Below are positions 33,258 to 41,617 of a DNA stretch of 52,809 nucleotides, in pieces. Source of the DNA: Sinorhizobium sp. 8-89. GTDB lineage: Bacteria; Pseudomonadota; Alphaproteobacteria; Rhizobiales; Rhizobiaceae. The notes beneath the pieces were generated by a model. It made no database searches, was not told the DNA's origin, and was given only the letters and a program-made list of their open reading frames with translations. Position numbers and translations under genes: made by a program. How positions within the stretch are numbered: position 1 is the stretch's first letter; the number at the start of each line of letters is the position of its first letter. The DNA lies in the NCBI RefSeq assembly GCF_030124325.1, contig NZ_JASKLR010000025.1, forward strand, positions 3,920 through 56,728, written 5' to 3'.

Positions 33258-33683
33258 TTAGAATACCGCGAGCAGCAACGCGCCGGCGGCAATCAGGCCG
33301 ACGCCGAGCCAGTTCATCAGGCTGAGCTTCTCGCCGAGAAAAAGCACGCCGAACGTGGCGACGAAGACGATCGAGAGCTTGTCGATCGGGGCGACGCGAG
33401 CGGCATCGCCGAGTTTCAGGGCGCGGAAATAGGCAAGCCAGGAGGCGCCGGTGGCAAGGCCGGAAAGGGCGAGAAACAACCATGTGCGCCCCGGAATCTC
33501 CGCCGGCTTTTGCCATTGCCCGGTCGCCGCGACGATGCCGACGAGCACCACGAGGATGACGACCGTGCGGACAAGCGTCGCGAAGTCGGAATTGACATTC
33601 GCGACGCCGACCTTGGCGAAGATGGCAGTGAGCGCCGCGAACACGGCTGAAAGCAACGCCCAGAACTGCCAGCTTTGTGCCAT
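33258..33683 (-). CDS. Half-size EamA/DMT-type transporter coupled to cobO
   Basis: A 141-residue membrane protein with one EamA repeat and about five helices, half the usual two-repeat size, so it probably functions as a dimer. Recognisable pieces are WALLSAVFAALTAIFAKVGV at the N-terminus, LSGLATGASWLAYFRALKLG (about residue 63) and VFVATFGVLFLGEKLSLMNW (about 100), the EamA motif with the terminal glutamate-lysine. The start overlaps the cobO stop by one base (TGATG). It is the last gene of the riboswitch-controlled cobP-W-N-O operon, which implies a B12-linked transport task; the cargo is unknown. Confidence 0.87.
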   Translation of the reverse strand: MAQSWQFWALLSAVFAALTAIFAKVGVANVNSDFATLVRTVVILVVLVGIVAATGQWQKPAEIPGRTWLFLALSGLATGASWLAYFRALKLGDAARVAPIDKLSIVFVATFGVLFLGEKLSLMNWLGVGLIAAGALLLAVF

Positions 33684-34327
33684 CAGTACTCGACGCCTTT
33701 CTGCGCCTTGATGCCGGAGCGGAAGGGATGCTTGACGAGTTCCATCTCGGTTACCAGGTCGGCGATCTCGATCAGGTCTTCCTTGGCGTTGCGGCCGGTC
33801 AGGACCACATGCGTCATGTGCGGCTTTTCTTCCTTGAGGAAGCGCACGACCTCGGCGATGTCGATGTAGTCATAGCGAAGCGCGATGTTGATCTCGTCAA
33901 GCAGCACCATGGAGTTGCGCGCGTCGCGGATCAGCTCCTTGGCCTTTTCCCAGGCCTTTTCCGCCATCGCCACATCGCGGGCGCGGTCCTGCGTTTCCCA
34001 GGTGAACCCTTCACCGAGCGTGTAGAACTGGCAGAGATCGCCGAAATGCTTTTCGACCAGGTCGCGCTCGCCGGTCTGCATGGCGCCCTTGATGAACTGC
34101 ACGACAGCGCACGGCATGCCGTGGGCGATGTGGCGGAAGATCATGCCGAATCCGGCGGTGGACTTGCCCTTACCCTTGCCCGTGTGGACGATGATCAGAC
34201 CCTTTTCGTCCGTCTTCGTCGCCATGATCTTCTCGCGCGCGGTCTTCTTCTTCGCCATCTTCATGGCATGGCGGGCCTCGTCCTTTTCCGGCGCAACTTC
34301 GCCGCTGTTTACCGTTTCGTCGCTCAT
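33683..34327 (-). CDS. cobO: Cob(I)yrinic acid a,c-diamide adenosyltransferase
   Basis: CobA/CobO/BtuR-type adenosyltransferase of 214 residues that adds the 5'-deoxyadenosyl ligand to the corrinoid. The P-loop IVHTGKGKGKSTAGFGMIFR (about residue 50) is of the inverted kind typical of the family. NSMVLLDEINIALRYDYIDI (about 138) and THVVLTGRNAKEDLIEIADL (about 173) complete the signature. The first 40 residues are lysine-rich. It lies 12 bases after cobN and overlaps the EamA gene by one base. Confidence 0.97.
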   Translation of the reverse strand: MSDETVNSGEVAPEKDEARHAMKMAKKKTAREKIMATKTDEKGLIIVHTGKGKGKSTAGFGMIFRHIAHGMPCAVVQFIKGAMQTGERDLVEKHFGDLCQFYTLGEGFTWETQDRARDVAMAEKAWEKAKELIRDARNSMVLLDEINIALRYDYIDIAEVVRFLKEEKPHMTHVVLTGRNAKEDLIEIADLVTEMELVKHPFRSGIKAQKGVEY

Positions 34328-34339
34328 GGTGATCTCTCC

Positions 34340-37300
34340 CTATTTGTTTCCGGCACGCAGCCGACGGGCGGCCACGTCTGCGGACAGGCTGTTCAGTTCA
34401 AAACGCGCCGAGTTGGAACGCGGATTCCAGAGACCGCGATCGATCGCTTCCAGGAAGCGTTCCGACAACTCGGCAAGTGCGGCCGGGTTCTTGTCGCGCA
34501 GGAAGTCGAGGACCTTCTCGTCGGTGATGAAAGCCCGGTAGGCGGCCTCGAAATGGTGGTCGCGGACGGCGCCAGTGGTCGCGGCGAAGGCGAACATGTA
34601 GTCGACCGTCGCGGCGATCTCGAAGGCGCCCTTGTAGCCGTGGCGCATCACGCCATCGATCCATTTCGGGTTGACGACGCGGGCGCGCACCACCCGGCCG
34701 ATCTCCTCTTCCAGTGAGCGGATCACCGGCTTTTCCGGGCGCGAATGATCGTTGTGGTAGATCGCCGGGCGTGTGCCACTCAAATGCTCGGCGGCAGCAC
34801 CCATGCCGCCCTCGAACTGATAGTAGTCGTCGCTGTCGAGCAGGTCGTGTTCACGGTTGTCCTGGTTCTGAATGACGGCCTCGATCGACCGCATCCGTTC
34901 CTCGAACAAACCGCGCTCCGCCTTGCCGTCCTCGCCGGCGCCGTAGGCATAGCCGCCCCAGGTGAGATAGGCATCGGCGAGATCGCCGCGCTTGTCCCAG
35001 CCCTTCTCGTCGATCAGCGCCTGCAAGCCGGCCCCGTAGGCACCCGGCTTGGCGCCGAAAACGCGATAGGAAGCGCGCCGCGCGGCCTCCTTCGGCTCCA
35101 CGCCCTTCTCCTCGAGCCGTCTCGTCTCGGCACGCATGCGCGCGGCAATCATGTTGTCGGCGTCGTCTTCGTCCAAAGCCCCGACCGCGCGGATCGCCTT
35201 GTCGAAAAGCGCGATCTGCTCCGGGAAGGCATCGCGGAAGAAGCCGGAAATCCTGAGCGTAACATCTACGCGCGGACGACCGAGCACCGCTAGCGGCACG
35301 ATCTCGTAGCCGGTCACCCGGCGCGAGGCCATGTCCCAGACCGGCCTGGCGCCGATCAGCGCCAGAGCCTGAGCGATGTCGTCGCCGCCGGTGCGCATGT
35401 TGGAGGTTCCCCAGGCTGTAAGGCCGAAGGAGGACGGCCATTCGCCATGGTCCTGCAGATAGCGGCGGATGAGCAGCTCGGCGGATTTCTGGCCGAGCTC
35501 ATAAGCCGCCGGCGTCGGTACGGCGCGGCTGTCGACGGAGTAGAAATTGCGGCCGGTCGGCAGCACGTCGGGGCGGCCACGCGTCGGTGCGCCGGACGGC
35601 CCGGGTGCCACGAAACGGCCGTCGAGGCCGGTAAGCAGGCCTTTTATCTCCGCCTCGCCCGAGCCTTCGATTGAGGGTTTCAGTCGATTGTCGATCTCGT
35701 CGAGAACGGCACGTGTCGCCACCCAGTCCGCCGGGCAGGCAATCTCGCCGGACACCAGCTTCGCCGCAAGGAGTTCGATACGCTCAACCGTATCGCCGGC
35801 GGTGCGCCAGGGTACATCCGAGACGGCGGCGAGAGACGCGGGCTTCGGGCCGTTCCACGGGGCGGGCATAACGCAATCGAGAGGGTCGAAGGGTTGTGCC
35901 GGGTGAGAAGCATCTAATCCCAGATCTAACGCAATCGCCCGCTGCAGGCTCTGGTCACCGCCTTCCCCAAGGCCGCGCGGCACGCGCGCCAGTGCCACGG
36001 TCAGGTCGGTCAACAGCCGCCCCTCCGGCGCGACGCCGAAGATGTGCAGCCCGTCGCGGATCTGCATCTCCTTCAAGTCGCAAAGATAGGCGTCGAGCTT
36101 TTCCAGCGCCTTGTCGTCGCTGTCGCCCTGGTCGATGCCGGCATCATGATCAAGCCCGATGTCGCGGACGAGATCGAGGATCTGTCGGCTCAAGAGCCTG
36201 AGCCGTCGCGGGTCGCCGCCGGCCGCCTCGTAGTATTCATCAACCAGCGCCTCAAGGTCCTTGAGCGGCCCATAGGACTCCGCCCGCGTCAAGGGCGGTG
36301 TCAGATGGTCGATGATGACGGCGCTGGTCCGGCGCTTGGCCTGGGTTCCCTCACCCGGATCGTTGACGATGAAGGGATAAAGGTGAGGCGTTGGGCCGAA
36401 GACAGCCTCAGGATAACAATTCTCCGAAAGCGCCAGTGCCTTGCCGGGCAGCCATTCGAGATTGCTGTGCTTGCCCATGTGGACGATCGCGTCGGCTTTG
36501 AAGACCTGCCGCAGGAAGGCGTAGAAGGCGAGATAGCCGTGCGGCGGAACGAGGTCCGGCGCGTGATAGGTTTCCTTCGGATCGATGTTATAGCCGCGCG
36601 CCGGCTGGATGCCGACAAGCACGTCGCCGAAGCGCGCGAGCGGCAGCGCGAAGGCGCCGTCGAGAAAGAAGGGGTCAGCTTCCGGTTCGCCCCAGCGTGC
36701 CGTCACCTCGTCCTGAATCTGGTTCGGAAGAGAGGCGAGGAAATCCCTGTAATGATCCTGCGAAATGACCTCGCGGATTTCGCGGTCGCGGCTTGCCGCA
36801 TTGGTCGGCCCGGCCATCAGGAAGCGCATCAGCGCGTCGCCGTCCTCGGGAAGGTCGCCGATGGGATAACCTTCCGCGGCCATCGCCTTAAGAACTTCGA
36901 CGGTGCCGGCCGGCGTGTCTAGGCCGACGCCGTTGCCGAGGCGCCCGTCGCGGTTGGGATAATTGGCCATGACGATCGCAACACGGCGCGCCTCCGGCCT
37001 TGCCCGACGCAGCCGTGCCCAGTTGGCGGCAAGCCGCGCGGCAAAGCGGACGCGATCTGCAAGCGGTTCGTGCCCGACGATGTTGGCTTCCACCGCCGGA
37101 TCGTAGACGGACGCCGCCTTGAACGAGACGGCGCGGGAGAGAATGCGGCCGTCCACCTCCGGCAGCGCGACATTCATCCCGAGATCACGCGCCATCAGCC
37201 CTTGCGGGGAAGCCTCCCAGGCGGCGCGCGAGGAACCGGAGAAGATCACCTGCAGGACAGGCGCGCCGGTCGATTCGAGCACCGTCGGCTGACGATCGGC

Positions 37301-38134
37301 ACCAGGCGCGGAAACTGCAAAACCGGTTGCGTTCATCACCACGTCCGGAGCGGCTTCAGCGAAAATCGCCTGCAGCGTGCCGATCGAGACCTGATCCTTG
37401 AGACTCGAAACGAAGACAGGGAGCGCCCGCATGCCTTCAGCCGCAAGCGCCTCGATCAAGGCTTCGACGGGTTTCGTCTCGCCGCTCTGGACGAGGGCGC
37501 GGTAGAAGCAGATGGCAACGGTGGGTTCGGCTTCCCTCTTCTCAGTGCTGGTCGCAATCGTGCGCCACCGGTCGACACCAATCACCCCCTCGCCGGGCGA
37601 CCAGATACCCGCCTTCAACAACGGTCGTGCCGGCTGCGGCTTCTCGCCGCCGGAAATTAGCGCTTCGGCGTAATCGAGGAAAAGCCCGGCATTATCGGCG
37701 CCGCCCTCTGTGAAATAGGCCCAGAGGCGCTCGCGGTCCTCCGCCGGCACCGTGGAAAACGGATCGAGACCCGGGTCCGGCTTGTCATCGCCGGGAAGCA
37801 CCGCGATCTGGAACTTGCCCATCACCGCCGCCGCATGCAGCGCCTCCAGAACGTAGCGAAAATAGCTGGCGCCGCCGAGCGGGCGCACGACGATGAGTTT
37901 CGCATGCCGCGCCGTGCGCTCGACATAGGTGTCGACCGACATCGGATGCATCAGGTTCATCAGGCTGGCGATACGCAGCGTTCTCGCCCCCGCCCGCCGC
38001 CCATAGGCCGCGGCGATCGAGGCAAGCTCGGTATCGGCGGCCGAGAGGAACAGGATGTCGGCCGGGCTTTGCCCCAGGTCGATCGCCTCGTTACCATCCG
38101 CGATCGTGCCTTTCTGGGCGAGAAGCAGGTGCAT
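34340..38134 (-). CDS. cobN: Aerobic cobaltochelatase, large subunit
   Basis: Inserts Co2+ into hydrogenobyrinic acid a,c-diamide together with CobS and CobT, using ATP. At 1264 residues it has normal CobN length and is related to magnesium chelatase BchH. Conserved blocks include VVRPLGGASYFRYVLEALHA (about residue 83), MANYPNRDGRLGNGVGLDTP (about 395), HMGKHSNLEWLPGKALALSE (about 560, with metal/porphyrin-site His) and GLTAWGTSNMRTGGDDIAQA (about 910). No frameshift is visible. cobS and cobT are not in the window. It follows cobW by 11 bases. Confidence 0.98.
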   Translation of the reverse strand: MHLLLAQKGTIADGNEAIDLGQSPADILFLSAADTELASIAAAYGRRAGARTLRIASLMNLMHPMSVDTYVERTARHAKLIVVRPLGGASYFRYVLEALHAAAVMGKFQIAVLPGDDKPDPGLDPFSTVPAEDRERLWAYFTEGGADNAGLFLDYAEALISGGEKPQPARPLLKAGIWSPGEGVIGVDRWRTIATSTEKREAEPTVAICFYRALVQSGETKPVEALIEALAAEGMRALPVFVSSLKDQVSIGTLQAIFAEAAPDVVMNATGFAVSAPGADRQPTVLESTGAPVLQVIFSGSSRAAWEASPQGLMARDLGMNVALPEVDGRILSRAVSFKAASVYDPAVEANIVGHEPLADRVRFAARLAANWARLRRARPEARRVAIVMANYPNRDGRLGNGVGLDTPAGTVEVLKAMAAEGYPIGDLPEDGDALMRFLMAGPTNAASRDREIREVISQDHYRDFLASLPNQIQDEVTARWGEPEADPFFLDGAFALPLARFGDVLVGIQPARGYNIDPKETYHAPDLVPPHGYLAFYAFLRQVFKADAIVHMGKHSNLEWLPGKALALSENCYPEAVFGPTPHLYPFIVNDPGEGTQAKRRTSAVIIDHLTPPLTRAESYGPLKDLEALVDEYYEAAGGDPRRLRLLSRQILDLVRDIGLDHDAGIDQGDSDDKALEKLDAYLCDLKEMQIRDGLHIFGVAPEGRLLTDLTVALARVPRGLGEGGDQSLQRAIALDLGLDASHPAQPFDPLDCVMPAPWNGPKPASLAAVSDVPWRTAGDTVERIELLAAKLVSGEIACPADWVATRAVLDEIDNRLKPSIEGSGEAEIKGLLTGLDGRFVAPGPSGAPTRGRPDVLPTGRNFYSVDSRAVPTPAAYELGQKSAELLIRRYLQDHGEWPSSFGLTAWGTSNMRTGGDDIAQALALIGARPVWDMASRRVTGYEIVPLAVLGRPRVDVTLRISGFFRDAFPEQIALFDKAIRAVGALDEDDADNMIAARMRAETRRLEEKGVEPKEAARRASYRVFGAKPGAYGAGLQALIDEKGWDKRGDLADAYLTWGGYAYGAGEDGKAERGLFEERMRSIEAVIQNQDNREHDLLDSDDYYQFEGGMGAAAEHLSGTRPAIYHNDHSRPEKPVIRSLEEEIGRVVRARVVNPKWIDGVMRHGYKGAFEIAATVDYMFAFAATTGAVRDHHFEAAYRAFITDEKVLDFLRDKNPAALAELSERFLEAIDRGLWNPRSNSARFELNSLSADVAARRLRAGNK

Positions 38135-38145
38135 CTTCTATCCGA

Positions 38146-39210
38146 TCAGGCGAGCGCCGAAATCGCAGCGCGTACTGCGGCCTCGTCCATGTTGTGCAAG
38201 CCGATGACGACGAGCCGCGTGCCGCGTGCTTCGCCCGTCGCCCAGGCCCGGTCGTAATACTGGTCGATGCGGCTGCCGACCGCCTGGATCAGCAGGCGCA
38301 TCGGCTTGCCGGGAACGTCGGCAAAGCCTTTGAGGCGCAGCACGTCGTGCTCCGCGATCACGCCCTTCAGCCGGTCGATGAAGGCGGCGGGATCGCTGAT
38401 CGCGCCGAGCTCGACGACAAAACTGTCGAATTCGTCATGGTCGTGCTCCTCGCCGGCCTCGTGCTCCATTTCGTGATGCGACTTGCGGTTGGCGATCTCC
38501 CCCTCGGTGCCGACGCCGAGGCCGAGCAGGATGGCGGCGGCCACCTCGCCGTTCTTCGCCTCGATCATCGTCGGCTTGCGGCTGATGCGGGAGGCCACCT
38601 CGTCACGCACCGACTTGAGGCCCGAGGCGTCGATAAGGTCGGTCTTGTTGAGAACGATGAGGTCGGCGGCCGTCAACTGGTCCTCGAACAGTTCTTCGAG
38701 CGGGCTTTCATGATCGAGATTGTCGTCGTTGACGCGCAGCGCGTCGACCTTGTCGTGATCATCGGCAAAGCGGCCGGCGGCAACGGCGGCGCTGTCGACC
38801 ACGGTCACGACGCCGTCGACCGTCACTTCGCTGCGAATATCCGGCCAGTTGAAGGCGGCGACCAGCGGCTGCGGCAGCGCAAGGCCAGAGGTCTCGATGA
38901 CGATGTGGTCGGGCCGGTTCTCGCGCTCGAGCAGCTTCGTCATCGTCGGGATGAAATCATCGGCGACCGTGCAGCAGATACAGCCATTGGTGAGCTCTAT
39001 AATGTCCTCCTCAGAGCAGGCTTCCGCGCCGCAGCCCTTCAGGACGTCGCCGTCGACACCGAGATCGCCGAACTCATTGATGATCAGCGCAATGCGCTTG
39101 CCGTCGGCATTCTGCAACAGATTGCGGATCATCGTCGTCTTGCCGGCGCCGAGGAAGCCGGTGATGACGGTGGCCGGGATCTTGCCCTGCTGGGCCTTAG
39201 CGAGTGTCAT
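38146..39210 (-). CDS. cobW: COG0523-family GTPase CobW
   Basis: G3E metallochaperone GTPase of 354 residues, thought to supply Co2+ for the chelatase. Walker A is GFLGAGKTTMIRNLL (about residue 19). The metal-binding motif is GCICC (about 73), the Walker B region ETSGLALPQPL, and the base-recognition motif VLNKTDLID (about 180). A His/Glu/Asp-rich insertion (KSHHEMEHEAGEEHDHDEFD, about 245) offers extra metal ligands. The C-terminal CobW_C domain follows. Flanking cobP and cobN at 3 and 11 bases support cobalt rather than zinc as its metal. Confidence 0.96.
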   Translation of the reverse strand: MTLAKAQQGKIPATVITGFLGAGKTTMIRNLLQNADGKRIALIINEFGDLGVDGDVLKGCGAEACSEEDIIELTNGCICCTVADDFIPTMTKLLERENRPDHIVIETSGLALPQPLVAAFNWPDIRSEVTVDGVVTVVDSAAVAAGRFADDHDKVDALRVNDDNLDHESPLEELFEDQLTAADLIVLNKTDLIDASGLKSVRDEVASRISRKPTMIEAKNGEVAAAILLGLGVGTEGEIANRKSHHEMEHEAGEEHDHDEFDSFVVELGAISDPAAFIDRLKGVIAEHDVLRLKGFADVPGKPMRLLIQAVGSRIDQYYDRAWATGEARGTRLVVIGLHNMDEAAVRAAISALA

Positions 39211-39213
39211 GGA

Positions 39214-39741
39214 TCAACCCTTCATTTTCAGCGGCAGTCCGGCCGCGACAAAGTAAACTTCGGCGGATTTCTCCGCGACGATCTGGTGGAGGCGGCCGGC
39301 ATGGTCACGGAAATCGCGCGCCATCCGGTTTTCCGGAACGATGCCGAGACCGACCTCATTGGAAACGAAGACGAGGCGCGCCCGCGCCTCGGGCAGGAAG
39401 GCGGCGAGCGCGGCGAATTCCGCCCCCATGTCGCGCTCTTCCATCATCAGGTTGGTGACCCAGAGGGTCAGGCAGTCGACGAGAATCGCGCGCGCCGGAT
39501 CGTCGATGCGGCGAAGCAATCCCACAAGGTCGACCGGTTCCTCATGCGTCGTCCAGCCTTTGCCGCGGCGCGTATCCTGATGGTGGCGGATGCGATCGCG
39601 CATCTCGTCGTCCCAGGCTCGCCCCGTCGCGACGTAATGCATCGGCTGCCCGGAGGCCGCGATGAGTTTTTCAGCGAAAGAGGATTTGCCGGAGCGGGCG
39701 CCGCCAAGGACGAGAATCGGTCCGGCATGGGGAATGATCAT
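39214..39741 (-). CDS. cobP: Adenosylcobinamide kinase/guanylyltransferase
   Basis: Bifunctional nucleotide-loop enzyme of 175 residues that phosphorylates adenosylcobinamide and transfers GMP to it. The P-loop is [17 protein letters not shown] (about residue 10), and a His for the GMP-enzyme intermediate is available in [20 protein letters not shown] (about 53). [13 protein letters not shown] (about 85) and [20 protein letters not shown] (about 123) are family blocks. It is the first enzyme gene of the riboswitch-controlled operon, and its ATG overlaps the stop of a 30-codon leader ORF. Confidence 0.96.
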   Translation of the reverse strand: MIIPHAGPILVLGGARSGKSSFAEKLIAASGQPMHYVATGRAWDDEMRDRIRHHQDTRRGKGWTTHEEPVDLVGLLRRIDDPARAILVDCLTLWVTNLMMEERDMGAEFAALAAFLPEARARLVFVSNEVGLGIVPENRMARDFRDHAGRLHQIVAEKSAEVYFVAAGLPLKMKG

Positions 39742-39830
39742 GCTGCCGGCCCCAGCGCCCTGACGGCTTGCAGCAGAAATGAATGGCCAACACGCCGACT
39801 GCGTGTTCGCAAGAGAAATTTTTGAGCCAC
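39738..39830 (-). CDS. 30-residue leader ORF between riboswitch and cobP
   Basis: GGAGG lies 5-6 bases before a GTG at 39830, the strongest ribosome site between the riboswitch and cobP. It opens 30 codons ([18 protein letters not shown], then [12 protein letters not shown]) ending in a TGA that overlaps the cobP ATG (ATGA). The peptide is basic and unrecognised. CobP itself has no equally good site of its own, so cobP translation may depend on ribosomes finishing this ORF. If so the riboswitch could act on the leader's ribosome site. Confidence 0.55.
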   Translation of the reverse strand: MAQKFLLRTRSRRVGHSFLLQAVRALGPAA

Positions 39831-39885
39831 GACAACCTCCGTGCTGGCATCGGGGAACGGTCTCCCCTTCGGGCGGAATGCCCTG

Positions 39886-40272
39886 ACGGATGGCAGGTCT
39901 CCTGGCTCACGGCGTCACGACTTCGAAGCAGCTTGCGTTCAAGCGATCGCCCGAATGCAAGCTGCCGGAAGCCGAACGGGCCCGCCTCGCCTTCCCGGCA
40001 TTTGCGGTATCGTGAAAGGCGGACGATTCGTAGAAGAAGAGGCGTCCAGCCCGGCTGATCACGATGCCATGCCAGTGGCTTTTCCGGCCGGCCGTCCGAT
40101 CCCGCGAGACTGCCCCATGCAGCTCGTCAGGAGAAGGCGACAGGCCCGATGGCGAACCCTGACCGTTCTACAGTCGCGGGGTCGGCTGCGATAAGGGCGC
40201 CCGGTTTGGGTCCGCCCCGTCACATTCCCATTTACTCCCCCGCTCCGCTCCGGCGCGGGGGAACCATCCTTT
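39886..40272 (-). promoter_or_regulatory. Unusually long cobalamin riboswitch upstream of cobP-cobW-cobN-cobO
   Basis: Minus-strand order of conserved blocks: GGATGG (outer stem, 40264-40269), GGGAATGTGACGGG (about 40216-40229), GCAGCCGACCCCGCGACTG (40171-40189), AGCCACTGGC (40071-40080), TGCCGGGAAG (39991-40000) and the B12 box AGCCAGGAGACCTGCC (39892-39907), closed by CCATCC. All core blocks are present, but the distances between them are stretched to a total near 385 nt, about twice the other copy in this window. The core block GCAGCCGACCCCGCGACTG departs from the usual GCTGCCCCCGCAACTG. Confidence 0.93.
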
Positions 40273-40418
40273 ATCGTTAATTATGAAGCAGAATCCGCAA
40301 AGTCAATCGACGGGCTGCGACATGGGCCGCCCCGAAATACGCCAGCAACCATGACGGACAGCCACGCGGCGGTTTCGCGGTATCGCTATTGCCAAGGCCG
40401 CTCGGAAATCGGACATTC

Positions 40419-40440
40419 CCGTGAAACGACGATTTCACGG
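40419..40440. promoter_or_regulatory. Operator palindrome at the rpiR-type gene
   Basis: CCGTGAAA-N6-TTTCACGG, a perfect 8-base inverted repeat ending 8 bases before the regulator start. The GAAA-N6-TTTC core recurs upstream of the MFS gene and resembles the GGAA-N6-TTCC site reported for the RpiR-family IolR of S. meliloti. Likely autorepression. Confidence 0.75.
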
Positions 40441-40448
40441 AATCAACG

Positions 40449-41291
40449 ATGAACGCCAAGGAACGATCCTTCCTCACCCGCGTGCGCGAGGTTCTGCCGG
40501 AGCTACACCCGGCAGAGCGGCGCCTGGGCGACTTCCTCTGCGACTTTCCGGGCGAGATCGCCAGCTATTCGGCGCAGGAACTCGCAGCGCTCGCACACGT
40601 GTCCAAGGCCACCGTATCGCGCTTCATCCAGCGGCTCGGTTATGAGAATTACGAGGCGGCACGCCGGCACGCGCGCGCGGACAAGCAAACCGGATCGCGG
40701 CTGTTCCTGGCGACCGCCACCGATTCCGGCGGCGAACAGTCGGTCGCCGCACATGTGGCCCAAAGCGTCGCCAACCTGGAGGCCACATTTCTCGCCATTG
40801 CGGAGACCCAGATAAACGCCGCGTCGGAAGCAATTCTCAAAGGGCGCAAGGTTTGGGTCATCGGCTTTCGCGCCAGCCATTCCTTCGCCACCTACCTTCA
40901 GTGGCAATTGACGCAGGTTATCGAGAACATCGCGGCCATTCCGGGCGGCGGGCAAACGATGGGCGAACATCTCGTCAGCTTCTCGGACGAGGACGTCGTC
41001 ATCGTCTTCGGCTTGCGCCGTCGCATCGCACTGATGGACAGCCTGCTGGCGCAAGTGGAGAAATCCGGCGCCAAGCTGCTGTACATCACCGATGAAGGCG
41101 TGCCTTTTCTCAGCCAGGCGGAGTGGCATTTCCGCTGCCAGACGTTGGCGCCGGGGCCGCTCTTCAACCATGTCTCGGTCATGGCGCTCTGCCATCTGCT
41201 CACAACCCGCTGCATCGAGATCGCCGGCGTCGCCGGTCGAAACCGCCTGCGTGCCATCGAGGCGCTGAACGACGCGCTTGAAGAACTCTGA
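40449..41291 (+). CDS. RpiR/MurR-family transcriptional regulator
   Basis: A 280-residue regulator with an N-terminal HTH_6 domain (residues 1-77, with SYSAQELAALAHVSKATVSR and FIQRLGYENYEAARRHAR) and a C-terminal SIS sugar-phosphate-type domain (about 125-265, with GRKVWVIGFRASHSFATYLQ and VIVFGLRRRIALMDSLLAQV). It is the first of three plus-strand genes, followed by an MFS transporter and a racemase-fold enzyme. Palindromes with a GAAA-N6-TTTC core in front of it and of the MFS gene suggest that it represses both. The effector is unknown and need not be a sugar phosphate. Confidence 0.92.
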   Translation: MNAKERSFLTRVREVLPELHPAERRLGDFLCDFPGEIASYSAQELAALAHVSKATVSRFIQRLGYENYEAARRHARADKQTGSRLFLATATDSGGEQSVAAHVAQSVANLEATFLAIAETQINAASEAILKGRKVWVIGFRASHSFATYLQWQLTQVIENIAAIPGGGQTMGEHLVSFSDEDVVIVFGLRRRIALMDSLLAQVEKSGAKLLYITDEGVPFLSQAEWHFRCQTLAPGPLFNHVSVMALCHLLTTRCIEIAGVAGRNRLRAIEALNDALEEL

Positions 41292-41340
41292 TTGCCGTTC
41301 GGGCACCTGCCTGGAACTGCAGAACATTGTTTAATCACAC

Positions 41341-41356
41341 AAAACGACAGTTTCAC
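41341..41356. promoter_or_regulatory. Weak copy of the RpiR-type operator
   Basis: AAAA-CGACAG-TTTCAC keeps one perfect half-site (TTTCAC) and the 6-base spacer, and the spacer resembles that of the site at 40419. The other half has A for G. Confidence 0.35.
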
Positions 41357-41402
41357 GCGCACGAATTTTGAAGTTCTGGCGATAGATGCTTGATTCCAAG
41401 AG

Positions 41403-41420
41403 GCGAAACCAGCGTTTCAC
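41403..41420. promoter_or_regulatory. Second RpiR-type operator upstream of the MFS gene
   Basis: GCGAAA-CCAGCG-TTTCAC has the GAAA-N6-TTTC core. It lies about 200 bases upstream of the MFS start, so it may act at a distance with the proximal site through looping. Confidence 0.55.
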
Positions 41421-41543
41421 TAACATTGGCATGAAATCTGCATTCCCTTTGGTGTCCAGGGAGATCACGCGGCGCATGGCATCCGTATGTCTTTGTTACG
41501 GTTCGGCCAATGCAAATCACCTTCCACCAGGCGAAAATTCGTT

Positions 41544-41561
41544 ATGAAATTCTCGTTTCAT
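41544..41561. promoter_or_regulatory. Proximal RpiR-type operator of the MFS gene
   Basis: ATGAAA-TTCTCG-TTTCAT, a perfect inverted repeat with the same core and spacer length, ends 57 bases before the MFS start where it would overlap a promoter. Confidence 0.7.
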
Positions 41562-41617
41562 AGTGTAGATTCATGAAACTAGGTTTTCACATTGTTAGCC
41601 AACAAGGGGAACAAACC

